From assembly GCA_002505935.1 (NCBI GenBank), contig DAWL01000172.1, forward strand, positions 1 to 5,780: a stretch of DNA of 5,780 bases. Reading direction: 5' to 3'. A program made the translations under genes and the position numbers. The notes beneath the pieces were generated by a model. The model did no database searches, was not told where the DNA came from, and worked only from the letters and a program-made list of their open reading frames with translations. Shown here in pieces: positions 1 through 5,382 of the stretch (positions are counted from its first letter, which is position 1; each line of letters opens with the position of its first letter). The stretch is from Euryarchaeota archaeon UBA226 (GTDB taxonomy: Archaea; Thermoplasmatota; Poseidoniia; Poseidoniales; Poseidoniaceae).

Positions 1-1170
1 GGTGATTCGCGCAATTGGTTGGTTAGTCTGGAAGGTAATGGATTTGCAGTGGGCGGAGATTTCAATCTTCACCTTACTTCATCCAATACACGATTCTCAT
101 GGCTAGGAACTTTGGATGTCAAAGCCTTGGCAGAACCCTCCTTACAGTTTGCTTACATTGAGATTGGTGGTGAAGAATGGGACCACCCACTAGGTCCAGG
201 TTCCCATCCAGTAGCAACCCCTCTGAATTTCACTTGGTACGTTATCAATGAAGGAGACGGAGAATGGGCTCCTAGTGCCAGTATTTCTGCCGATAGTGGG
301 ATAATTGCTGATTGCCAACAGATCGATGTAATTCCAGCCGATGGTGAAGGCTCAGTTTCTTGCACCGTGGTTCTGCCATCTGGGCAAGAGCCGGGTAGCC
401 AACCGAAGATTACCTTGACACTAGATGCTGATGGAATCTCACGTGAGAATATCGTTTCATTGTATGTCGAAGAAATCCGAGCGGTTTCTTGGAGCGACAT
501 CAAGGTCCCAGTTCTCAGTGTGGGTGAAGCGACCAATGTCGAAGTAAGGATTCGTAATGATGGAAATGTGGATATTTCGCGCCGCGTCTTGATTACTGAT
601 CAGGTTGCAGGCTGGACTGTCAACATCGATGGCTCTAGTTTGGTGCAGATGGAGCCCGGCCAAGAGCAGACGATTCGAATTTCAATCAATGCCAATCAAG
701 CCGGAGAAGGCAGCATCAGTCTAGGATTGAGTGAAGGAGATTCTGTTCAAGGATCCGAACATTCAGTCCCGTTGCTTGCCGAGGGTCAGGCTATCAGTGA
801 ACAGACAAAAGGTGGTACCAGTACCTTGGTCTGGTTCAGCCTAGGAATCATGATTGTCGGTGTGATTGGAATTTTGTTGGTATTGATACAGCGCAAACCA
901 GGCGGCAGTAAATCTGCAAACAGAAACTTCGCAGGCAGGACTCCGATGGCCGCCCCTCCTGCTACTGCATTTGCGCAGAATCCGGGTGCTGTGCAACAGG
1001 CTGCCGGCGTTCAGTGCTGGGCCTGTATGAAATCGATTACCGAAGACAAATGTTTGGCTTGTCCGGGATGTGGTGCTAGATATCATTTGAATGAGCATGG
1101 ATGTGGCACTGCGTCGCTGCAACAGTGCCGAAGTTGTCAGGCAGAAGTCTCTTCATTCATCATCACTTGA
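1..1170 (+). CDS. Surface protein, C-terminal part: beta-sandwich modules, one TM helix, cytoplasmic Cys-rich tail (5' partial)
   Basis: The frame is open from the first base, so the gene starts outside the window. The TTG at 19 is internal and not a credible start. The visible 389 residues (numbered from base 1) hold two beta-sandwich modules of CARDB/NEW3 style. Their turns N-E-G-D and N-D-G-N fall near residues 83 and 186, and the first module has two cysteines that may pair. A single hydrophobic helix (about 276-296) is followed by Q-R-K, which suggests the N-terminal side is outside and the tail inside. The tail has a roughly 40-residue linker rich in Ala, Pro and Gly. It ends in a cluster of eight Cys and two His (339-379) that looks like a zinc-binding RING or treble-clef fold. 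No PGF-type tail is present, so anchoring is by the helix itself. The next gene encodes a protein of similar ectodomain architecture. Function is unknown; adhesion, cell-surface structure or signalling are all possible. The reading frame is certain; the role is not. Confidence 0.88.
   Translation, partial: GDSRNWLVSLEGNGFAVGGDFNLHLTSSNTRFSWLGTLDVKALAEPSLQFAYIEIGGEEWDHPLGPGSHPVATPLNFTWYVINEGDGEWAPSASISADSGIIADCQQIDVIPADGEGSVSCTVVLPSGQEPGSQPKITLTLDADGISRENIVSLYVEEIRAVSWSDIKVPVLSVGEATNVEVRIRNDGNVDISRRVLITDQVAGWTVNIDGSSLVQMEPGQEQTIRISINANQAGEGSISLGLSEGDSVQGSEHSVPLLAEGQAISEQTKGGTSTLVWFSLGIMIVGVIGILLVLIQRKPGGSKSANRNFAGRTPMAAPPATAFAQNPGAVQQAAGVQCWACMKSITEDKCLACPGCGARYHLNEHGCGTASLQQCRSCQAEVSSFIIT
1015..1137 (+). 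other. RING/treble-clef-like zinc cluster encoded in the cytoplasmic tail of the first gene
   Basis: Within 41 residues the translation shows C-x2-C, eight residues, C-x2-C-x2-C, then x4-H-x3-H-x-C, seven residues, C-x2-C. The segment C-P-G-C-G-A-R-Y-H resembles the central knuckle of prokaryotic RING-like and PHD-like zinc domains, where CxxC is followed by an aromatic-His pair and a final CxxC. Eight Cys plus two His are enough for two zinc ions. Its position after the membrane helix puts it in the cytoplasm, where reduced cysteines can bind metal. Zinc binding and fold are inferred from the spacing only; a double zinc ribbon is the main alternative. Confidence 0.6.
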
Positions 1171-1199
1171 AACGTTCAAATGAACGATGTCATGAATGA
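1153..1199 (+). repeat. Imperfect inverted repeat spanning the stop codon of the first gene
   Basis: TCATTCAT (1153-1160) is the exact reverse complement of ATGAATGA (1192-1199). Just inside, CATC (1161-1164) pairs with GATG (1186-1189), leaving a 2-base bulge at 1190-1191. The interior contains a further perfect inverted repeat, CGTTCA-AA-TGAACG (1173-1186), or alternatively TTGAA-ACG-TTCAA (1167-1179). The transcript could thus fold into a long bulged hairpin around the TGA at 1168-1170. The arms are A/T-rich and the stem is interrupted, so chance cannot be excluded. Confidence 0.45.
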
Positions 1200-1213
1200 T
1201 GCCTACGGCATCA
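1197..1213 (+). terminator. Perfect 7-bp hairpin between the two surface-protein genes (possible 3'-end signal)
   Basis: TGATGCC (1197-1203), loop TAC (1204-1206), GGCATCA (1207-1213) forms a perfect 7-bp stem with a 3-base loop, 26 bp after the stop codon. No T-run follows, so it is not a classical intrinsic terminator, and archaeal termination mostly relies on oligo-T alone. It may mark an RNA 3' end or processing site. It shares bases 1197-1199 with the longer inverted repeat upstream, so the two folds would compete. Confidence 0.4.
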
Positions 1214-1241
1214 ACACTCCGAGGGGTTGATTACGGGTCGG

Positions 1242-4211
1242 ATGCTCGCGAAAGATATGGAACAGGGAAGGCGCGCAACCGATTCTGTGTTCTTGGTAGC
1301 CATTTTGCTTTCTTCAATCATGCTTTCTGTAGTTCCTGCTGCAGCAGACGGAGGAAGGGATGCATCGATTATCCTGTCATCAAATCCTATGGCGCAGGAG
1401 GTTGCCAAAGGGGAGGTTGCTGAATATACGATTACGGTGAGAAATACCGGTTCCAATCCAATCACTGTTCAGATGTCAACCGCTCAGGGGGAGGGTTGCA
1501 ATGGTTTCACCAGTCAGGTAGATCAGGTTGCGGGCCCAATTGATGCAGGAGCCTCTGAATCGGTCAACCTACGAGTCAACGTCACTCAAGGGGCTTCAGA
1601 ATCCTGTGAGACTACAGTCTCTGCATTAGCAAATGAGCAGGTGACGCCTCCTGACCAACCAGGTGCTCCAGCGCAGGAGAATATCACAGTCACTACTACT
1701 GTCGATGATGATGAAACGAATGAGATGTGGGCTGTAGAGTTGGATACCAGTCCACTCAGTAGACAATGGGATGGTGAAAACATAATCTCTTGGGAGATTG
1801 AAGTCATCAACAAGGGTAGGCTCAACGCAACAGTAAACCTCGAACTGCAGGATGGCGAAGGTTCTGGTTGTGATCCTCTCGTCCTTGAAGCCGAATTGTC
1901 ACAAACCACCTTGCAAATCGATAATGGCTCATCTGAATTTGTAGATCTTGATGTTACTGTTCCTGCAGGGCAACAAGCCAAGAAGCAGTGTTGGAATATC
2001 CATGCCGAGGTCGCAGATGACCCTCAGCAAAATGCCAGCGATGATTTAGAGGTTGATTTGACAGTGCCCGAGAGGCGTGAATGTACAGCAGAATTAGCCG
2101 ACGAGATTCTGAGTATAGATCCGGGTTCTACAAAATCTTCAACGATAACTTTCACCAATTCTGGAAATACTCAGTGGAGTCTTCAATCCGCTGTTGCTGG
2201 TTCCAAAGCAAGTTGGTTGTCCTTTGATGGTGCTTCTTCAGGGACTTTGCCCTACGGGACTGCAGATGATACCAAATCCTTTGATTTCGATGTCTCTCCA
2301 GATGATTCACTAAGTGCTGGAGAAGAAGTTGATTTGATCATCCAAGGAAAGGATGGAAATGGGCCAGTGAAATGTTCTGCTGAGTTGACCATTCGTCTAG
2401 GCCAGAGCCATGGTGCTAGTGTTAGCCTTAATCCAAGCGTTCTATCCAATATCAAGCCGGGTGAGAACGGAAGCACCAGCATCACTGTGACCAATCAAGG
2501 AAATGGCCAAGAGTCCATGCAATTGAGTGTCATGGTCCCAGAAGGTTGGGTTGCTCGATTGGGTTCAAATCTTGTCATCGCCGGAGCAACCGGTTCGGTT
2601 TCAGTGACCGTAGGTAGCAAGCATGGCAATGACAACCAAGAAAGCGTTTCGATTGAGGTAATGGTGCCTGACGATGCTCTTGCTGACGAAGTTATTGCAA
2701 TTCCAATTTCAGTCTCCAGCAGTGGAGGCGGTATGGTTTACGACAATAGTAACCTCAGCGTTTCGGTAGCTGCAACACATGGAATGCAAGTTACTACATC
2801 TGCTCAAGACCAGACAGGCAAGAGCAATGAAGAGGTGTACTTCGAATTTGAAATCGATAATACCGGAAATACTGCTGACAACTTCCGATTGTCAGTCATT
2901 AGCCAGACTGCTGTTCCCGGATGGGATACACACTTCATCTGGGAGGATGGAGGAAACACTCCAGTAACTGAGATTTCTATTCCGGCTCGTACTTCAAAGA
3001 CTGCAATATTGGTAGTGCAGATTGAAGATAGCGATGAGGAATTATCCAATACACGTTTGACCGTCAGAGTTACCAACAAGGGCGATTCAAACACTGGAGA
3101 TGAAGACGGAGACGGCATTCCAGACAATCAGGCAGAGATGGAATTCAGAGCGATTCTGTCAAATCAGGTATTCCTCATGGGAACAGAGATTGATGCGATA
3201 TGGGCAGAGGAAAATTCAGGCCAGATCACCTTGGCCCCAGGTGGCACTTTGTTGATTCCATTCTGGGTCGAGAATCTTGGAAATTATACTGATATGGCGG
3301 GAATTTCTGCTGAACTACTAGGTACCAGTTTGGGTTCGGTAAAACTGCTCGATGCAAATCAAATGATTATTGCAGATTCTGTTGAGGTTGCCAAGGGAAT
3401 TGGAGTAAAGAACATCAGCACGGGGTTGTACGTTGTGGATGAACAAGGAAATCCGCTTGTCTTCGAGTTGAGCCCACTTTGTGGAGTAGATTGTGCTGAA
3501 GATAAGGCGGTGGATTACATCTTTGAGAATGGCTTGCAGGATACCCATGAAGCGATATCATACAAGGTCAAATTATTCGCTGAATTGACGATTTCGAATA
3601 ATGAAGAAAACGGAGTTACAGCGATTGTCAGGCTGAGAGTAAACAGCGTGAATAATATGATTGACAGGGTGGAATTGGATATTTCTGCTAAAGTTTCAAC
3701 AGTCAAGAAAATTGGAATGTATCATCAAGGCAGTACTGAAGTCTCAATCGATTATTCAAGATCTAAGACGTTCGAGGTTACCTTGGTGAATGAAGGCAAT
3801 ACCGAGTTCGATATCTCTGTCTTTACTAGCGAAGGTCTACGCGGTTGGGTTCTCAGTTTGTCTGAGCAGGATGGAATCATGCGAGATGGAATCTTTGTTG
3901 CTGGCCTCGATGTTTGCGACAAGAATAATGATGGCGCCTTGGTTTGTAGTTTGGATGTTGGAGAAAGCGTTGTTATCGAAATAGATGTCAAACCTCCACA
4001 TGCTTCGGAGGTCTCCGATGAGTTTGAGTTCACTTTCTCTGCTGAGCCAAAAGATTCGCCCTTGGTAGGTCGTAAGAACATAGAATTCACAGTCGAAGGA
4101 GAACCTGAGGAAACAGGTGTATGGTCGGGCTTACCAGGATTCACAATGATGCTTGGATTGGCGGCTATGCTCGGTGCTGCAGCGATGCTACGTTCACGCA
4201 AGGTTGAGTGA
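1242..4211 (+). CDS. Large secreted surface protein with seven CARDB/NEW3-like repeats and PGF-CTERM-like anchor
   Basis: Counted from ATG 1242 the product is 989 residues. The N-terminus is a signal peptide: G-R-R, a hydrophobic stretch, and a likely cut at A-A-A|D (35|36). The body consists of beta-sandwich modules marked by N-x-G-[N/S/R] turns at residues 68, 190, 306, 418, 540, 678 and 850; the first five intervals run from 112 to 138, the last is 172. The style is that of CARDB, NEW3 and DUF11 Ig-like domains. Ten cysteines occur, two in each of five modules, which suits disulfides. Acidic loops at 620-628 (D-E-D-G-D-G-I-P-D) and 893-898 (D-K-N-N-D-G) may bind calcium. Several N-x-S/T sequons are present. 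The tail has P-G-F at 965-967, a hydrophobic segment and R-S-R-K, as in archaeosortase substrates. The start is uncertain: TTG 1227 abuts GAGGGG with no spacing, ATG 1242 lies 10 bases after GAGGGGTTGAT, and ATG 1257 gives the most compact signal peptide. Specific function is unknown; cell-surface or S-layer-associated is likely. Confidence 0.9.
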   Translation: MLAKDMEQGRRATDSVFLVAILLSSIMLSVVPAAADGGRDASIILSSNPMAQEVAKGEVAEYTITVRNTGSNPITVQMSTAQGEGCNGFTSQVDQVAGPIDAGASESVNLRVNVTQGASESCETTVSALANEQVTPPDQPGAPAQENITVTTTVDDDETNEMWAVELDTSPLSRQWDGENIISWEIEVINKGRLNATVNLELQDGEGSGCDPLVLEAELSQTTLQIDNGSSEFVDLDVTVPAGQQAKKQCWNIHAEVADDPQQNASDDLEVDLTVPERRECTAELADEILSIDPGSTKSSTITFTNSGNTQWSLQSAVAGSKASWLSFDGASSGTLPYGTADDTKSFDFDVSPDDSLSAGEEVDLIIQGKDGNGPVKCSAELTIRLGQSHGASVSLNPSVLSNIKPGENGSTSITVTNQGNGQESMQLSVMVPEGWVARLGSNLVIAGATGSVSVTVGSKHGNDNQESVSIEVMVPDDALADEVIAIPISVSSSGGGMVYDNSNLSVSVAATHGMQVTTSAQDQTGKSNEEVYFEFEIDNTGNTADNFRLSVISQTAVPGWDTHFIWEDGGNTPVTEISIPARTSKTAILVVQIEDSDEELSNTRLTVRVTNKGDSNTGDEDGDGIPDNQAEMEFRAILSNQVFLMGTEIDAIWAEENSGQITLAPGGTLLIPFWVENLGNYTDMAGISAELLGTSLGSVKLLDANQMIIADSVEVAKGIGVKNISTGLYVVDEQGNPLVFELSPLCGVDCAEDKAVDYIFENGLQDTHEAISYKVKLFAELTISNNEENGVTAIVRLRVNSVNNMIDRVELDISAKVSTVKKIGMYHQGSTEVSIDYSRSKTFEVTLVNEGNTEFDISVFTSEGLRGWVLSLSEQDGIMRDGIFVAGLDVCDKNNDGALVCSLDVGESVVIEIDVKPPHASEVSDEFEFTFSAEPKDSPLVGRKNIEFTVEGEPEETGVWSGLPGFTMMLGLAAMLGAAAMLRSRKVE
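1257..1346 (+). other. Signal peptide coding segment
   Basis: From the Met at 1257 the product begins M-E-Q-G-R-R, then continues with a hydrophobic core of about 16-18 residues and ends in V-P-A-A-A before D-G-G. This fits a Sec signal peptide with cleavage after the last Ala (codon 1344-1346). The double Arg is not followed by the rest of a Tat motif, so Sec export is preferred. Confidence 0.75.
3099..3125 (+). other. Acidic DxDGDG loop, possible calcium site (thrombospondin type 3-like)
   Basis: The translation D-E-D-G-D-G-I-P-D matches the Ca-binding loop of thrombospondin type 3 repeats, common in archaeal and bacterial surface proteins. It sits at the end of the fifth module (residues 620-628 from ATG 1242). 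Only one copy is seen, so it is more likely a metal-stabilised linker than a full TSP3 array. Confidence 0.55.
4134..4208 (+). other. PGF-CTERM-like sorting signal
   Basis: The last 25 residues start with P-G-F, continue with a Met/Leu/Ala/Gly-rich hydrophobic segment of about 16 residues and end with R-S-R-K-V-E. This tripartite layout is that of the archaeal PGF-CTERM tail, which in haloarchaea is processed by archaeosortase ArtA with transfer to a lipid anchor. Here the processing enzyme is not in view, and the stretch between the last module and P-G-F is short rather than a long Thr-rich linker. Confidence 0.72.
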
Positions 4212-4219
4212 ATACATCA

Positions 4220-4238
4220 GGCCCCCCGTAGGGGGGCC
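4220..4238 (+). terminator. Perfect 8-bp GC hairpin after the surface-protein gene
   Basis: GGCCCCCC (4220-4227), loop GTA (4228-4230), GGGGGGCC (4231-4238) is a perfect stem of eight G-C pairs starting 8 bp after the TGA at 4209-4211. The downstream bases are only mildly T-rich, with no T-run. Its place between a surface-protein gene and the nuo operon makes a role in transcript ending, or in protecting the 3' end, the simplest reading. Confidence 0.6.
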
Positions 4239-4302
4239 GTGATGGTTATGCTTATGTTCGGTCTTTGGGTGGGAACGTTCGGAGAGACTCTAGTTTTCTC
4301 TG

Positions 4303-4308
4303 GGTGAT
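4303..4308 (+). promoter_or_regulatory. Shine-Dalgarno sequence for nuoA
   Basis: GGTGAT matches the part of the 16S-complementary sequence (GGAGGTGAT) used elsewhere in this window and ends 3 bases before the GTG at 4312. It supports that GTG as the start, since no ATG in the same frame lies close upstream. Confidence 0.55.
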
Positions 4309-4311
4309 GGA

Positions 4312-4779
4312 GTGGCTACCGAAGCGAGTGTACCTGATGCGTATCTCGCGGTTGCCCTGATGACTCTCATTGGAATCGCTTTTCCATTGGGTGCTTTCAT
4401 CCTCAGTAGATTCTTCAGACCGATGCCAGATGCATCTAATCCAAACATAACTCGTTCTTATTTCCTAGAGGGCTACGAAGCCGACCACACCCTCTACCCG
4501 CGTCGCCTTTCCACCTACGAGTGTGGAAGTGAACCGGTTGGAGATGCAATGATTCAATTCCATTTCCAATATTACTGGTATGCCATCATCTTCCTCGTCT
4601 TCGATGTTGCATTCATGTTCATGGCATTGGGCGGATTGATTCTGTTCGAAGTCGATTCTTCTGGCGGCGCATCTGCTGAGTTGGCCGAGGAGGGATTGTT
4701 GGCACTGGCAGCCTTCCTTGGGTTGATGATTCTAGGAGTCTGGCATGTGTTCCGCAAGAGAGGAAGAATATACATTTGA
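4312..4779 (+). CDS. nuoA: NADH-quinone oxidoreductase-like complex, subunit A (NuoA/NdhC/ND3 family)
   Basis: This is a small membrane subunit of complex I, next to the quinone channel and the first proton pathway. The 155-residue product starts at GTG. It has three hydrophobic helices (about 10-33, 87-113, 127-147). The family hallmark loop Y-E-C-G-x-x-P-x-G with C71 is followed by Q-F, Y-Y and F-D-V (97-99) at the start of the conserved TM2. Two things are unusual. The stretch between TM1 and the Y-E-C-G loop (34-68) is about 20 residues longer than in E. coli NuoA. The residue after F-D-V is Ala100, where most homologues have Glu. The gene opens an A-B-C run, with nuoB starting 10 bp after its stop. 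Because the N-module genes E, F and G are not visible, NADH may not be the electron donor; many archaeal complexes of this family lack that module. Family assignment is firm. Confidence 0.93.
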   Translation: MATEASVPDAYLAVALMTLIGIAFPLGAFILSRFFRPMPDASNPNITRSYFLEGYEADHTLYPRRLSTYECGSEPVGDAMIQFHFQYYWYAIIFLVFDVAFMFMALGGLILFEVDSSGGASAELAEEGLLALAAFLGLMILGVWHVFRKRGRIYI

Positions 4780-4784
4780 GGTGA
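4778..4784 (+). promoter_or_regulatory. Shine-Dalgarno sequence for nuoB, overlapping the nuoA stop
   Basis: GAGGTGA is complementary to the conserved 3' end of 16S rRNA and ends 5 bases before the GTG at 4790. Its first two bases are the last two of the nuoA TGA, suggesting coupled translation. It fixes the GTG as the nuoB start. Confidence 0.8.
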
Positions 4785-4789
4785 TTTGA

Positions 4790-5380
4790 GTGGAAGGTGG
4801 AGAGAATTACACTGTATTCAACAGTCGCACTCTGGTGGATATGATTGGAGATGTCACCGATGAAGCGTTGAAGGCTACCAAGATGAAGCAATTGATCGGC
4901 ACATTGGGTGGACGTTTCTTCAACTGGGCACAGCGCAAATCCTTGTTCCCTCTGCACCTTGGTATCAAGTGCTGCGCTTTGGAGATGGCAGCGGCTGGCG
5001 GTCCACGCTTCGATGCTGAAAGATTCGGAGTCATCTTCCGTTCCAGCCCACGTCAATGCGACGTTATGTTGGTCAACGGACCTATTTCCAAGAAGTTCGC
5101 TGATCCCATCGTCAGGCTTTGGGAGCAGATGCCCGAACCCAAGTGGTGTATCGCCATGGGAGAATGCGCCATTTCAGGAGGGCCATACTTCCAATCTTAC
5201 AACATCCTCGAGGGCGTTGACACCGTCATCCCTGTAGACGTTTACATTCCCGGTTGTCCGCCACGCCCTGAAGCATTGATCGATGGCTTCGGTAAGTTGA
5301 GGGAGAAGATCATTCGAATCGGTGCAGTTCCAAGTAAGGAAAGGCCCAATGATGCGCCAATTATCGTAGGAGATGACTGA
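4790..5380 (+). CDS. nuoB: NADH-quinone oxidoreductase-like complex, subunit B (NuoB/PSST, cluster N2)
   Basis: NuoB is the peripheral-arm subunit that holds the terminal 4Fe-4S cluster N2 and passes electrons to quinone. The 196-residue product has all four expected cysteine ligands: adjacent C61-C62 in G-I-K-C-C-A-L-E-M, C126 in M-G-E-C-A-I-S-G-G, and C156 in P-G-C-P-P-R-P-E-A. Other family signatures are also intact: R-F-G-V-I-F-R-x-S-P-R-Q, G-P-Y-F-Q-S-Y and V-D-V-Y-I-P-G-C. The first 50 residues are less conserved, including an amphipathic stretch before the S-L-F-P-L motif. The length is within the usual range for the family. Start at GTG 4790 is set by the strong Shine-Dalgarno sequence. 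It lies between nuoA (10-bp gap) and nuoC (2-bp gap), the standard complex I order. The closest alternatives, small subunits of [NiFe] hydrogenases and Ech-type complexes, lack nuoA-like partners, so they are unlikely here. Confidence 0.97.
   Translation: MEGGENYTVFNSRTLVDMIGDVTDEALKATKMKQLIGTLGGRFFNWAQRKSLFPLHLGIKCCALEMAAAGGPRFDAERFGVIFRSSPRQCDVMLVNGPISKKFADPIVRLWEQMPEPKWCIAMGECAISGGPYFQSYNILEGVDTVIPVDVYIPGCPPRPEALIDGFGKLREKIIRIGAVPSKERPNDAPIIVGDD
5369..5376 (+). promoter_or_regulatory. Shine-Dalgarno sequence for nuoC
   Basis: GGAGATGA, one base off GGAGGTGA, ends 6 bases before ATG 5383 and lies inside the last codons of nuoB. A second in-frame ATG at 5389 would be 12 bases away, so 5383 is preferred. 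Confidence 0.65.
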
Positions 5381-5382
5381 GC

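Noticed and set aside
19..21. TTG as the start of the first gene
   Set aside because: The frame is open to base 1, the protein begins in mid-domain without a signal peptide, and no ribosome binding site can be seen. The gene is simply cut by the window edge.
153..536. 127-residue open frame on the - strand
   Set aside because: It lies opposite the coding frame of the first surface protein; composition is that of a shadow frame.
1196..1423. 75-residue + strand frame overlapping the start of the second gene
   Set aside because: It overlaps the signal peptide region in another frame, has Cys- and Arg-rich low-quality translation, and no ribosome binding site.
3752..4201. 149-residue open frame on the - strand
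   Set aside because: It is antisense to the conserved end of the surface protein, including its PGF tail, and its translation is Ser/Pro/Thr-rich without recognisable motifs.
4244..4256. TATA-like stretch (GGTTATGCTTATG) as the nuoA promoter
   Set aside because: It is only loosely like the archaeal TATA box and has no clear purine-rich BRE before it. A promoter in this 100-bp gap is likely, but its position cannot be supported.
4220..4260. Classical intrinsic terminator (hairpin plus T-run)
   Set aside because: The hairpin is perfect but no T-run follows, so only a hairpin with possible 3'-end function is annotated.
4619..5056. 145-residue open frame on the - strand
   Set aside because: It is antisense to nuoA and nuoB, whose family motifs are unambiguous.
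4908..5237. 109-residue + strand frame inside nuoB
   Set aside because: It is an alternative frame of a gene with all four N2 cysteines in the main frame.
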